Assembly (NCBI GenBank): GCA_947476405.1
Contig: CANJQG010000017.1
Coordinates: forward strand, 1 to 36,546
Direction: 5' to 3'
DNA from: Thiotrichales bacterium
GTDB taxonomy: Bacteria > Pseudomonadota > Gammaproteobacteria > Francisellales > CACEW01
DNA length: 36,546 nt
Shown in pieces: positions 1-8,101 of this stretch (positions within the stretch are counted from its first letter, which is position 1; each line of letters opens with the position of its first letter). The notes beneath the pieces were generated by a model. That model did not search any database and was not told the DNA's origin. It saw nothing but the letters and a program-made list of their open reading frames with translations. The translations under genes and the position numbers were made by a program.

Positions 1-355
1 ATTTATCACCCTCTTCCAAAAAGCGAATCAAATTACGCAATTTGACTTGATAATCCGCAATTTCAGTCACAGGACGAAACTTCACTTCCTTGATCTGAAC
101 TTGCTTTTGCTTCTTTTTAGCGGCATGTTTTTGCTTGTTCAATTCAAACAAATATTTACCGTAATTCATAATTTTACAAACGGGGGGTGTTGCATCTGCA
201 GCGACTTCTACCAAATCTAAACCGGCCTCTTCGGCTTGAGCTAAGGCATCCCGCAGTGGCACAACGCCCACTTGCTCACCCTCGGCGCCAATTAGGCGAA
301 CTTGCAATGCACGAATATGTCGATTGATCCGCGTTTTATCATCATCATTTTTAAT
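1..355 (-). CDS. infC: Translation initiation factor IF-3 (C-terminus cut by window edge), AUU start
   Basis: IF-3 binds the 30S subunit, keeps it apart from 50S and checks start-codon/initiator-tRNA pairing. The visible 118 codons cover the IF-3 N-terminal domain and linker, with family motifs RINRHIRALQVRLIG, LDLVEVAADATPPVCKIMNYGKY and IKEVKFRP; the rest lies beyond base 1. No ATG fits. The family alignment begins at an ATT codon (355-353) preceded by AAGGAG seven bases upstream. Use of AUU is the known autoregulatory hallmark of infC: IF-3 discriminates against its own start. The start lies inside the last codons of thrS (5-nt overlap), so translation is probably coupled. thrS-infC order is standard; rpmI and rplT would be expected next, outside the window. 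Identity is certain and the AUU start very likely. Confidence 0.95.
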   Translation of the reverse strand, partial: MKNDDDKTRINRHIRALQVRLIGAEGEQVGVVPLRDALAQAEEAGLDLVEVAADATPPVCKIMNYGKYLFELNKQKHAAKKKQKQVQIKEVKFRPVTEIADYQVKLRNLIRFLEEGDK

Positions 356-2258
356 GGTGAATCTCCTTTTGTTTTTGAATCTTTGTCACGAAGTCTGCCA
401 AACTCATGACGCCTAAATCTTCGCCCTTCTGAGTACGAACTGAAATGGTATTACTTTGAACTTCCTGATCGCCCACAACAATCTGATAAGGCACTTTTTG
501 CATACTGTGTTCACGGATTTTAAAACCCACTTTTTCATTACGCAGATCTGCAATCACGCGAATATCCTGTTGTTTTAAGATCGTTGAAACCTCCGTCACA
601 TAGGCTTGATGATGATCGGTAATCCCCATCACGACTACCTGAACAGGGGCCAACCATACTGGGAAATGTCCCGCATGATGTTCAATCAACATCCCAATAA
701 AACGCTCAAACGAACCCAAGGTCGCGCGATGCAGCATGACGGGAATTTTACGCGTATTATCTTCCGCCACGTATTCTGCACCCAAGCGCATGGGCATATT
801 AAAATCAACCTGAAACGTCCCGCATTGCCACTGACGGCCAATGGAATCACGCAAATGCATTTCAATTTTTGGCCCGTAAAAAGCACCTTCACCAGGCAGA
901 TATACAAATTCAATTTTATTTTTGAGCAGGGCATCTGCCAAAGCGCGCTCCGCTTTATCCCAAATCTCATCATGACCGATACGATGGACAGGGCGCGTTG
1001 CAATTTTAACTTGAATATCCGTAAAACCAAATGTCGTATACACGTCAAATGCGTTTTGCATAAAATGCGCTACTTCTGATTCAATTTGGTCTTCCGTACA
1101 AAAAATATGTCCATCATCTTGAACCATACTCCGTACGCGAAACAAACCATGCAGCGAACCAGAGGACTCATTCCGATGACAACACCCAAACTCAGCAAAA
1201 CGAATCGGCAGATCCCGATAGCTTTTAATCCCCTGATTAAAAATCTGAACATGACAAGGACAATTCATGGGCTTCAGCGCATAATCTCGCTTTTCTGAAT
1301 GCGTGAGAAACATATTTTCTAAATATTTATCCGCATGACCAGAGCGCTCCCAGAGAGATAAATCAACGACTTGTGGCGTACGCACTTCCTGATAATTTTG
1401 CGCCTTTTGTTTGGAGCGAATATATTGCTCAATGACCTGCCAAATAATCCAGCCTTTTTCATGCCAGAAAATCATACCCGGCGCTTCTTCCTGTATGTGA
1501 AATAAATCCAAGGCCTTGCCAATTTTGCGATGATCGCGTTTTTCCGCTTCTTCCAACATAAATAAATGCTGCTTGAGCTCTTCATCATTACGCCAGGCTG
1601 TGCCGTATATGCGTTGCAACATTGCATTTTTAGAATCACCACGCCAATAGGCCCCTGCCACACTCATGAGTTTAAACGACTTTAAAAATCCGGTATGTGG
1701 CACATGCGGCCCCCGACATAAATCCGTAAAATCTCCTTGTGTATACAAAGATAAGGCTTCTGACTCTGGAATATCGCGAATAATTTCAGCTTTATATTTT
1801 TCACCCCTGTTTTCAAAAAAAGCGATGACCTCATTACGCGATAAAATGTGACGGCTCACTGGAATTTTTTGTGCTGCTAATTCTTTCATCCGCTTTTCGA
1901 TTTTAGCCAGATCTTCTTCCGAAAAAGGCGCATCCACTGCAAAATCATAAAAAAAGCCATTTTCAATCACCGGGCCAATTGTAACCTGTATTTTTGGATA
2001 GAGCTGCTTCACAGCTTGCGCCAACAAATGCGCCGTTGAATGACGAATCACTTCAAGCGCATCTAGATCTTTCAGGGTGATTAAGCGCACTTTTGCATGA
2101 TGAGGCAAGGGCATAGAAAGATCGCAAATCTGACCATTCACTTCTGCAGCCAGCGCAACCTTTGCTAAACTTAAGCTAATCGATTCAGCCAAACTCAAAC
2201 CACTTGCTCCTTCCGGAAGCGAACGCTCACTTCCATCCGGCAAAACCACAACAGGCAT
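351..2258 (-). CDS. thrS: Threonine-tRNA ligase
   Basis: Class II synthetase that charges tRNA-Thr and edits mischarged Ser-tRNA-Thr. Domains in order: TGS-like N-terminus (from MPVVVLPDGS), editing domain with HSTAHLLAQ and the TDLCRGPHV motif, catalytic core with Zn ligand region MNCPCHVQIF, motif 2 around RNESSGSLHGLFRVR and motif 3 near LGSFERF, then the anticodon-binding domain. I chose the ATG at 2258 rather than an in-frame start at 2321: the family begins MPV..LPDGS, AAGGA lies just upstream, and a promoter overlaps the longer version. Length is then 635 residues, close to the usual ~640. The 3' end overlaps the infC AUU start. Confidence 0.96.
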   Translation of the reverse strand: MPVVVLPDGSERSLPEGASGLSLAESISLSLAKVALAAEVNGQICDLSMPLPHHAKVRLITLKDLDALEVIRHSTAHLLAQAVKQLYPKIQVTIGPVIENGFFYDFAVDAPFSEEDLAKIEKRMKELAAQKIPVSRHILSRNEVIAFFENRGEKYKAEIIRDIPESEALSLYTQGDFTDLCRGPHVPHTGFLKSFKLMSVAGAYWRGDSKNAMLQRIYGTAWRNDEELKQHLFMLEEAEKRDHRKIGKALDLFHIQEEAPGMIFWHEKGWIIWQVIEQYIRSKQKAQNYQEVRTPQVVDLSLWERSGHADKYLENMFLTHSEKRDYALKPMNCPCHVQIFNQGIKSYRDLPIRFAEFGCCHRNESSGSLHGLFRVRSMVQDDGHIFCTEDQIESEVAHFMQNAFDVYTTFGFTDIQVKIATRPVHRIGHDEIWDKAERALADALLKNKIEFVYLPGEGAFYGPKIEMHLRDSIGRQWQCGTFQVDFNMPMRLGAEYVAEDNTRKIPVMLHRATLGSFERFIGMLIEHHAGHFPVWLAPVQVVVMGITDHHQAYVTEVSTILKQQDIRVIADLRNEKVGFKIREHSMQKVPYQIVVGDQEVQSNTISVRTQKGEDLGVMSLADFVTKIQKQKEIHH

Positions 2259-2301
2259 ATTTTTCCTTAACCCTTCAAGCTTTTTAAATCTACAGCTTTG
2301 A

Positions 2302-2329
2302 ATTTTAACAAAATATGCCATATTTGCAA
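2302..2329 (-). promoter_or_regulatory. Putative sigma-70 promoter for thrS-infC
   Basis: On the minus strand TTGCAA (2329-2324), a 16-bp spacer and TAAAAT (2307-2302) resemble a sigma-70 promoter. It lies in the gap between the DUF498 gene and thrS and would give a leader of roughly 35-40 nt. I see no obvious tRNA-like operator in that short leader. Read by eye only. Confidence 0.45.
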
Positions 2330-2339
2330 GTTTTTTCGC

Positions 2340-2714
2340 TTAAACAAACAAAGCAGCCAAAACATTGCGACCTTCACTGATTAAAATATTAAAGGTCCGG
2401 CAGGCTGCATCGGTGGTCATCATTTCAATCCCAATGCGGGCTGGATAGAGGGAAGCCAAAAGCGAGGGCGCAGGAAAAATTTGGATCTCACCCGTCCCCA
2501 ACAGAATCACTTCGGGCTTGAATGCAGCAAGCTGCTCGATATGCGCCACGGTTAAATCTTCTGCATTTTCGGGCAGAATTTCCGACAACGCTTTTCCATT
2601 AAACAAAACCATAGGCTGAGAAAAAGGCCCCAGTGAAGTCAGCACCGTGCGCGTTGCAGCATCATAGCGACGAATAAACAAAGGCGAGTCGATTGAATCT
2701 TCAAAAAAATTCAT
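2340..2714 (-). CDS. Mth938/DUF498 family protein (NDUFAF3-like)
   Basis: A 124-residue single-domain protein matching the Mth938/DUF498 (COG3737) fold family. It shows the family's central block PEVILLGTG followed by a Gly-rich/hydrophobic strand-helix pattern ending near RTFNILISEGRNVLAALF. The bacterial function is not settled. The mitochondrial homologue NDUFAF3 is a complex I assembly factor. Here the gene starts only 6 nt after the stop of nuoI, a complex I subunit gene, and is co-directional. That makes a role in complex I assembly an attractive inference. The ribosome binding site is weak, so translation may be coupled to nuoI. Family assignment is fairly sure; function is inferred. 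Confidence 0.8.
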   Translation of the reverse strand: MNFFEDSIDSPLFIRRYDAATRTVLTSLGPFSQPMVLFNGKALSEILPENAEDLTVAHIEQLAAFKPEVILLGTGEIQIFPAPSLLASLYPARIGIEMMTTDAACRTFNILISEGRNVLAALFV

Positions 2715-2720
2715 CCACGC

Positions 2721-3215
2721 CTACCGATATGCGCGATCAAGCGCCCGATCTTCAGCAATTTGGGCTTCTTGCCAATCACCTATAGCCAGCAACTTTTGCT
2801 TGGTCATGATATTTTCACCCCGATTTTCGAAGTGATATTCATGCACACGGGTTTCTACAATCGAATCTACAGGGCAGGATTCCTCACAAAAACCACAGAA
2901 AATACATTTGAACAAATCAATCTCGTAAGATGTGGTACGACGCGAACCATCGGATTCACGGGGACCGGCTTCAATCGTAATGGCCAAAGCAGGACAAACC
3001 GCCTCACACAACTTGCAAGCGATACACCGCTCTTCACCATTAGGATACCGTCGCAAGGCATGAAGGCCGCGAAAACGATGAGACATGGGCGTCTTTTCAT
3101 CCGGATATTGAATGGTCACTTTTTTAGAAAATAAATGCCGCCCCGTGAGCTTTAAACCCATCAAGAGCTCCCACAAAATAAAGGTTTTAAAAAATTGCTG
3201 TACCGCTTTCATCAT
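2721..3215 (-). CDS. nuoI: NADH-quinone oxidoreductase subunit I (ferredoxin-like, 2x[4Fe-4S])
   Basis: Peripheral-arm subunit of complex I carrying the N6a/N6b clusters that pass electrons towards N2 and quinone. The 164-residue protein has an amphipathic N-terminus (residues ~6-30) and two CxxCxxCxxxCP motifs: C64, C67, C70, C74 and C104, C107, C110, C114. Length matches the short mitochondrial/alphaproteobacterial type more than the ~180-residue E. coli protein. GGAG lies upstream of tandem ATG codons at 3215 and 3212; either could be used. No other nuo gene is present. It sits 32 nt after dnaG, where rpoD is usual, and just before a DUF498 gene. Family assignment is certain; the context is odd. 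Confidence 0.93.
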   Translation of the reverse strand: MMKAVQQFFKTFILWELLMGLKLTGRHLFSKKVTIQYPDEKTPMSHRFRGLHALRRYPNGEERCIACKLCEAVCPALAITIEAGPRESDGSRRTTSYEIDLFKCIFCGFCEESCPVDSIVETRVHEYHFENRGENIMTKQKLLAIGDWQEAQIAEDRALDRAYR

Positions 3216-3247
3216 CTTACTCCGCTAAACCAATCCAAATCATACCA

Positions 3248-4957
3248 CTATCGCTTACCCTGCTGCAACAAACTAAGTAAAATCCGCTTTTCATCCGCAT
3301 TGAGATCCCGCGTTTTTGATAACTCCAACAAAGCATCCAACTCAGACTCCTGATTGCAAATTAATTTTGCCATCAGCGCCTGCCACTCCTGCTTCACATC
3401 ATCAATCAAGCTAGGGTACGGATGAGAAGCCAGCTGATTGAACAAGTCAAATTCAACATGCTCTCGAAAATACTCAATCGCCTGGCCTGTATTTTTAAAA
3501 CTTTCTTTTTGACAAGCCTGAATCAATTCCTCCAACAAGGGAATGTCGACATGATGATCAGGGGCTAGCATTTGCGCAAGATCTGGATTTTGAACCAGCA
3601 AAGCCAGTGCTTTTTCCTCCAGACTCAACTGGCGTTCAGCCTCAGGTGCCGCCGCTTCTTCTGCAACGGATTCTAATTGATTCTGCATCTGCTCAAAGCG
3701 AAAACCAAAGCGCTGGGCCACAGAATCCAAGACAAAATTTTTAAAGGGCCCTTCCGGCAATTCTTTCCAAAAAGGCTTAAACCTTAAAATCCAGCGCGAT
3801 TTTCCACTCACCGTTTTTAAATTAAGATCTTCATCTAATTTGCGAATCATAAAATCATAGAGAGAAAGGGGCTCTCGATTCAGGCGCACTTCAAAGGCAG
3901 CCTTACCCTCTTGCTGCACCAGAGAATCTGGATCCTCCCCTTCCGGTAAAAATAAAAAGCGAACATCCAATTCACCCGTCATAAAAGGCAGGCAGACTTT
4001 CAATGCACGACTGGCTGCTTCGCGACCCGCTTTATCCCCATCAAAACAAAAAATAATCTCGTGACATTCCTGCTTGATCAGACGGATATGTTCAGGCGTA
4101 GTTGCCGTGCCCAAAGTTGCCACACTATAATAAATGCCGGCTTGCGCAAGCATCACCACATCCATGTACCCTTCCACCACTAAAATACGCAAAAACGAAT
4201 GCAGCCGTTTTTTCGCCTCAAACAAGCCATATAAAATTTTGCCTTTATGAAAAATAGGCGTCTCAGGAGAATTCAAATATTTCGGCTCGCCTTGATCAAT
4301 CACACGCCCCCCAAAACCAACAATGCGCCCCCGTTTATCATGAATCGGAAACATAATCCGATCACGAAAACGATCATAAGCTTGAGATTTATCGCTTTGA
4401 CTCAGCAATCCTGCTTGCTGCAAAAGATCCAATTGCGTTGAATTTGGTTTCAAAAAACGAAGAAAGGCATCCCATTCGGGTGGCGCAAAACCCAAGCCAA
4501 ACCACTTTGCCGTAACGCCGGTCAAACCACGCTTTTTTAAATAGTGAACGGCGCGATTTTTATCCGGATGTTCGCGCAATTGACTCTGATAAAATGCACC
4601 GGCCTGATTCATCAACGCATACAGTGCATCATATTGTGGCCGCGGGGTATTGTCTGGGCCTTCGCGTGGGACTTCTAAACCGAGCTGACGCGCCAATTCT
4701 TCGATGGCTTCGACAAAATTTAGGCGGTCCAGATCCATCACAAAACCAATGGCATTACCATGTGCGCCACAGCCAAAGCAATGATAAAACTGCTTAGGGG
4801 CGCTGACTGTAAAAGAAGGGGTTTTTTCGTTGTGAAAAGGGCAGAGGCCATGATAATTGGCGCCCTTTTTCTTAATAGGAACCCGCGACTGAACCAGATC
4901 AACAACGTCAATCCGATTCAGCAAGTCTTGTATAAAGTATGCGGGTATTTGAGCCAT
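3248..4957 (-). CDS. dnaG: DNA primase
   Basis: Synthesises RNA primers at the replication fork with DnaB helicase. The 569-residue protein has the N-terminal CHC2 zinc finger (C39, H42, C60, C63). The RNA polymerase/TOPRIM core shows VVEGYMDVVMLAQAG and the acidic FCFDGDKAGREAA motif. A less conserved C-terminal helicase-interacting region follows, starting after an Ala/Glu-rich linker (EEAAAPEAERQLSLEEKAL). The gene follows rpsU with a 17-nt gap, the conserved start of the macromolecular-synthesis operon. Downstream there is no rpoD; nuoI follows instead. Confidence 0.97.
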   Translation of the reverse strand: MAQIPAYFIQDLLNRIDVVDLVQSRVPIKKKGANYHGLCPFHNEKTPSFTVSAPKQFYHCFGCGAHGNAIGFVMDLDRLNFVEAIEELARQLGLEVPREGPDNTPRPQYDALYALMNQAGAFYQSQLREHPDKNRAVHYLKKRGLTGVTAKWFGLGFAPPEWDAFLRFLKPNSTQLDLLQQAGLLSQSDKSQAYDRFRDRIMFPIHDKRGRIVGFGGRVIDQGEPKYLNSPETPIFHKGKILYGLFEAKKRLHSFLRILVVEGYMDVVMLAQAGIYYSVATLGTATTPEHIRLIKQECHEIIFCFDGDKAGREAASRALKVCLPFMTGELDVRFLFLPEGEDPDSLVQQEGKAAFEVRLNREPLSLYDFMIRKLDEDLNLKTVSGKSRWILRFKPFWKELPEGPFKNFVLDSVAQRFGFRFEQMQNQLESVAEEAAAPEAERQLSLEEKALALLVQNPDLAQMLAPDHHVDIPLLEELIQACQKESFKNTGQAIEYFREHVEFDLFNQLASHPYPSLIDDVKQEWQALMAKLICNQESELDALLELSKTRDLNADEKRILLSLLQQGKR

Positions 4958-4974
4958 AAATGCTCTTTAGAAGC

Positions 4975-5196
4975 CTAGCTCCGAGTTGTACGAGGGGCCG
5001 ATGTGGTCCCGCGATCCATTTTCTTCTGGTAACGTTTAATCGCCGCAGCTTTCATTCGTTTCCGTTCGGTTGTGGGTTTTTCATAAGCTTCACGACTCCG
5101 TAGTTCTGACAGGATTCCTGATTTTTCGCAGGCCCGTTTAAAACGACGCATCGCGCTGTCTAAGTGTTCATTTTCTTTGACGCGAATGGTTGGCAT
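4975..5196 (-). CDS. rpsU: 30S ribosomal protein S21
   Basis: Small basic protein of the 30S platform near the anti-Shine-Dalgarno region, needed for efficient initiation. The 73-residue sequence shows the S21 pattern: PTIRVKENE, a helix with MRRFKRACEKSGIL, REAYEKPTTERKR, and a basic C-terminus. A clear purine-rich site (GAGGTGAG) lies about 7-8 nt before the ATG. It heads the rpsU-dnaG unit. I found no convincing promoter in the 64-bp upstream gap: a TTGACT overlaps the stop of the upstream gene, but the spacing to any -10 is poor. Confidence 0.96.
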   Translation of the reverse strand: MPTIRVKENEHLDSAMRRFKRACEKSGILSELRSREAYEKPTTERKRMKAAAIKRYQKKMDRGTTSAPRTTRS

Positions 5197-5260
5197 AATT
5201 ATCTCACCTCACTTATGGATGCCGAAATGTTTAATAAAGTTTGCGCACGATATCAGAAAT

Positions 5261-7921
5261 TCAGTCAAATGTCAATTCTTCCGGAATAGCTTCACATAGC
5301 TTTGATCTGTCAAAGCGTAAGGGGAATATGGAAGAACACAAAAATACATAACAAAAAGGAAACTTTACACGAACCAAGTTCGTCAGCTCCTCTTTTTGAG
5401 GTGCATCCATAAATTGAAAATTAGCGCCTTGATGAAAAAGAAACAAAACAAGCTTTATTCGATCAGCATAATCGACTGAACAAACATCAGAGGCCTTGAT
5501 AATGAGGGCAAGGTAAGTCCCGTACTTTTCTATTTTATTGTACTCGCCAAGCTCTTCAGACAAAAAAAGCGGTATAATTTTATCATAGGAAACGATCTTC
5601 TCCTTTAATTGAGACACAATCTCTTCGGAAAGATCATATAACGGCACCTCCAATGCTCCAGAAGGTGCAGCCAGACTAGCGGCAAATGCAAAGGCATTAT
5701 CAGCCCGAGATGCAACTTGAATCGACACTTCAGGCCCGCCGGTTGCACGAATCGCAGATGCTGAAGCACTCGCAGCCGCGATCGGAGTTACAGATGAACG
5801 AAATAGCAACGCCCTGACTCGTGCTTGGTCTTCCGCAGTACAATCCGGCGCACTCATAATGACACAACTGACTGTGGAACCATATACGGATGCAAACTGA
5901 GAAATCCAAGATTCCGCCCTCCAAGATGGATGCTTAAAAGCAAGATACATGAGAATCTTTATATGATTGGCAATATTACTATTGACTTGTGTAGCGCGAA
6001 AATAAGGTTTAATTTCATCCAATTTAAAATCACTGGAACTAAAATTAAGCATAGAGATAAAGAGAGCATCACATGGCTCAAGAAGGGCAGCCAATAGCCC
6101 ATCTAGCTTTACCTTACCGACAAGAAAAGAGAATGCTGGAATTTCAGGCTGAAGCCCCCTGCTTTTATATTGGTCAAACATTTTACGCATCATCGAAAAC
6201 TGCTTCTTGTACAATTCTGTACCATCATTAGCCAGCAAAAAAAAGCGAAAAATTAAAAAATATTTAGGTAGCTTTGTTGAATCGAAAAATTCATACTTTC
6301 TTTTGAAAGCAATTACTTCTTCAAGGCTATGTTTTTTATAGCACTGCGCAATACAATCAAAAACAAGCGCAAACTCAGCCTCTCCTGGATGAATGAGGCC
6401 CAGCGCTCCTGCATAAATAACATTCTCATAATCGCCAGATGAAATGAGTATCTCATAAGCCGTTAATCCACGCCTACTACTAACAGAATGTGAGATAGGC
6501 GTCTGCAACAAATGAACCCTAAACGCATTCCAATCTTCACCAGGCTCAAGCGCTAAAAACTGACTTTGAAACCAATCAACCAAATCACATTGTTTTTTAT
6601 CCACATACAGAGCTATAATCAATCGCAGAAAGTCTGCTTTGACTCGAATTAACTTTTGGGCCATTTTCTCAGAAAGAAGCGGAAGAACCACTATTTTCTC
6701 AGCGGAAACAGGGGTGGAAACAGACACCGAAACAGGATTCCCTTTTGTCGATTCAGCAAGAAGCAGCCGTTCAAATGCCTCTTCTTCCTCTCGTTTTTTT
6801 TCAGATTTTGATTTTCTTTCCTTTACCGCTCCGGCTGCTTGCGGGGCTGATTTTATTTTTGTTTTTGATTTTGATTTTGATTTTATTGCTGCAACTTCCT
6901 CTGCTTTTGCTGCCGCTTCTGCTTCTGCCCTTGCTGCTGCTTTTGCTGCTGCTTTTGCTGCTGCTTTTGCTGCTGCTTTTGCTGCTACTTTTGCTGCTGC
7001 TTTTGCTGCTGCTTTTGCCCTTAATATTTCTTCGACATCTACTTTTAATTTTGCTGCTCTTTCTGCTCTTTCTGCTTGTATGCTTTCTTTTTTTGCAGCC
7101 GCTGCTTCCGCACTTAATTCTGCCTCCCCCCCTTTTTCCATGAAAAAAGGCAAGAGCCCTGATTCAGAGGCGCTGCTTTCAGCACCCGAACCGCCATGGG
7201 CTTCTTCAGATGAAACACTGTTCGAAGTGGGCAAAGAATTTACTTTTTTCTGAACACGCTCAATCTCGGCTTCAAACTTATCCAAAAACCCAACTGGCAA
7301 TAGCTTGCTCTCCTTTTTATAACGCTTAAGCTGCTTCTGAGCATATCCTATTTCAAGTGGACCCGGAGAGGCTGAAAAAAATTGAGGTGAATCTCCCGAG
7401 CGATAAGCAGTATATTCTATCACCCCACTGGATTCTGCGTAGTGAATTGCATTTGCTTTAAAAACAAGATGCCTTCTCTGAAGTCCTTCCAGACGTTTCT
7501 GTAGCAAATATTGACCTTGCTCTAGGCTATCAAAAGCATAATCAGGGGAGTAGGGGATCACCTGAACTGCAATATCTATCTCTTTACGTTTCCAGGAGAT
7601 ATAGCTATATTTTTTCTCGAGTTCTATTTTGCTCTTTATCTGCCCCCCAATATTACTGAGACAAGCTATAATCGTACAAATTAAAAGCCCGATATCTGTT
7701 TCACAGGACGAGTATACATTGATCAAAAAATCACAGTCTAGCGTAGGAAGGCGCCGCTCTGGATACAGTATATTATAAGCCTGCGCACCCACCAGCATGC
7801 AGTCAAATTCAAAGTGAACCCCTTTAATTTCACTAAAAACCAACTTAATTTTAGGAAACTCCGTCACAATAAAGCAAGGAATTTGATCAGATGATAAAGA
7901 ATAAACGCCTGGGCTAATCAT
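5261..7921 (-). CDS. Unrecognised large protein: nucleotidyltransferase-like N-terminus, Ala/Lys-rich linker, helical C-terminus
   Basis: An 886-residue protein I cannot assign to a named family. Residues ~40-120 carry a pattern reminiscent of the pol-beta/AbiEii-type nucleotidyltransferase fold: VGAQAYNIL (G45-A46), an acidic LDCDF (D62, D64) after RRLPT, and a third acidic strand EIDIAVQVI (D116). Residues ~225-300 are low-complexity Ser/Gly/Glu. Residues ~302-345 are (AAAK)n repeats, then KSKSKSKTKIKS and a Lys/Glu-rich KERKSKSEKKREEEE block. Residues ~410-886 are helix-rich with no recognised motif; one helical pair (MMRKMFDQYKSRGLQPE) looks vaguely PPR-like. There is no signal peptide or membrane segment. 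The gene lies alone between housekeeping units, which fits an accessory or effector-type gene (inference). The upstream 180 bp is AT-rich. Confidence 0.8.
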   Translation of the reverse strand: MISPGVYSLSSDQIPCFIVTEFPKIKLVFSEIKGVHFEFDCMLVGAQAYNILYPERRLPTLDCDFLINVYSSCETDIGLLICTIIACLSNIGGQIKSKIELEKKYSYISWKRKEIDIAVQVIPYSPDYAFDSLEQGQYLLQKRLEGLQRRHLVFKANAIHYAESSGVIEYTAYRSGDSPQFFSASPGPLEIGYAQKQLKRYKKESKLLPVGFLDKFEAEIERVQKKVNSLPTSNSVSSEEAHGGSGAESSASESGLLPFFMEKGGEAELSAEAAAAKKESIQAERAERAAKLKVDVEEILRAKAAAKAAAKVAAKAAAKAAAKAAAKAAARAEAEAAAKAEEVAAIKSKSKSKTKIKSAPQAAGAVKERKSKSEKKREEEEAFERLLLAESTKGNPVSVSVSTPVSAEKIVVLPLLSEKMAQKLIRVKADFLRLIIALYVDKKQCDLVDWFQSQFLALEPGEDWNAFRVHLLQTPISHSVSSRRGLTAYEILISSGDYENVIYAGALGLIHPGEAEFALVFDCIAQCYKKHSLEEVIAFKRKYEFFDSTKLPKYFLIFRFFLLANDGTELYKKQFSMMRKMFDQYKSRGLQPEIPAFSFLVGKVKLDGLLAALLEPCDALFISMLNFSSSDFKLDEIKPYFRATQVNSNIANHIKILMYLAFKHPSWRAESWISQFASVYGSTVSCVIMSAPDCTAEDQARVRALLFRSSVTPIAAASASASAIRATGGPEVSIQVASRADNAFAFAASLAAPSGALEVPLYDLSEEIVSQLKEKIVSYDKIIPLFLSEELGEYNKIEKYGTYLALIIKASDVCSVDYADRIKLVLFLFHQGANFQFMDAPQKEELTNLVRVKFPFCYVFLCSSIFPLRFDRSKLCEAIPEELTFD
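6849..6884 (-). repeat. 6-bp tandem repeat coding KS/KT/KI dipeptides
   Basis: Six hexamers on the plus strand (gatttt with attttt and gttttt variants) run in frame inside the 886-residue gene. They encode alternating Lys and Ser/Thr/Ile on the minus strand. The short unit suggests growth by slippage. The product is a strongly basic patch next to the Ala/Lys helix. Confidence 0.8.
6941..7012 (-). repeat. 12-bp tandem repeat coding AAAK units
   Basis: Six head-to-tail copies of a 12-bp unit (plus-strand ttttgctgctgc) with one base change (ttttgctgctac). Degenerate partial copies flank it at 6929-6940 and from 7013. Each unit adds four residues, AAAK or AAKV-like, to the linker of the 886-residue protein. 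The frame is preserved for any copy number, so length variation is possible without breaking the gene. Confidence 0.9.
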
Positions 7922-8040
7922 AATACTTCTATGTTTTTTTACAACATTTTAACAAAAATAAATAATTATGCAAGCTGTTTTTATAAATGCACGAAGCCAA
8001 AGGCTCATTGGAAAAAGCATCATATCCAACAATATCCCCC
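7922..8040. other. AT-rich intergenic region between divergent genes
   Basis: No gene is visible here. On the minus strand an AT-rich tract holds TTGCAT (7973-7968) 16 bp from TAAAAT (7951-7946), a weak candidate promoter for the 886-residue gene. An alternative -10, CATAAT, is at 7970-7965. Neither has a good -35. Confidence 0.35.
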
Positions 8041-8069
8041 GTGACAATTCACTAAAAGCCCGCGATAAT
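8041..8069 (+). promoter_or_regulatory. Sigma-70 promoter for murC-murB
   Basis: GTGACA (8041-8046), a 17-bp spacer and GATAAT (8064-8069) each match consensus at five of six positions. The predicted transcript start near 8076 leaves no room for a ribosome binding site at the TTG codon at 8078. This supports the ATG at 8102 as the murC start. Confidence 0.65.
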
Positions 8070-8101
8070 AGTGCAAATTGAATCTTAATCACGACGACAC
8101 T

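Noticed and set aside
2259..2321. N-terminal extension of ThrRS from 2321
   Set aside because: The extra 21 residues are absent in the family, cover the predicted promoter, and the ATG at 2258 has AAGGA upstream.
5231..5268. rpsU promoter using TTGACT at 5267-5262
   Set aside because: The nearest -10-like hexamer is about 24 bp away, too far for a sigma-70 promoter.
6639..7253. Long plus-strand ORFs rich in AAAF or Leu across the repeat region, opposite the 886-residue gene
   Set aside because: They are antisense reflections of the 12-bp repeat (Lys codons read as Phe). They lack a family match or gene-like context, while the minus-strand frame is open for 886 codons.
8078..8101. TTG start for murC at 8078
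   Set aside because: The predicted transcription start (~8076) leaves no leader. The ATG at 8102 fits family N-termini better.
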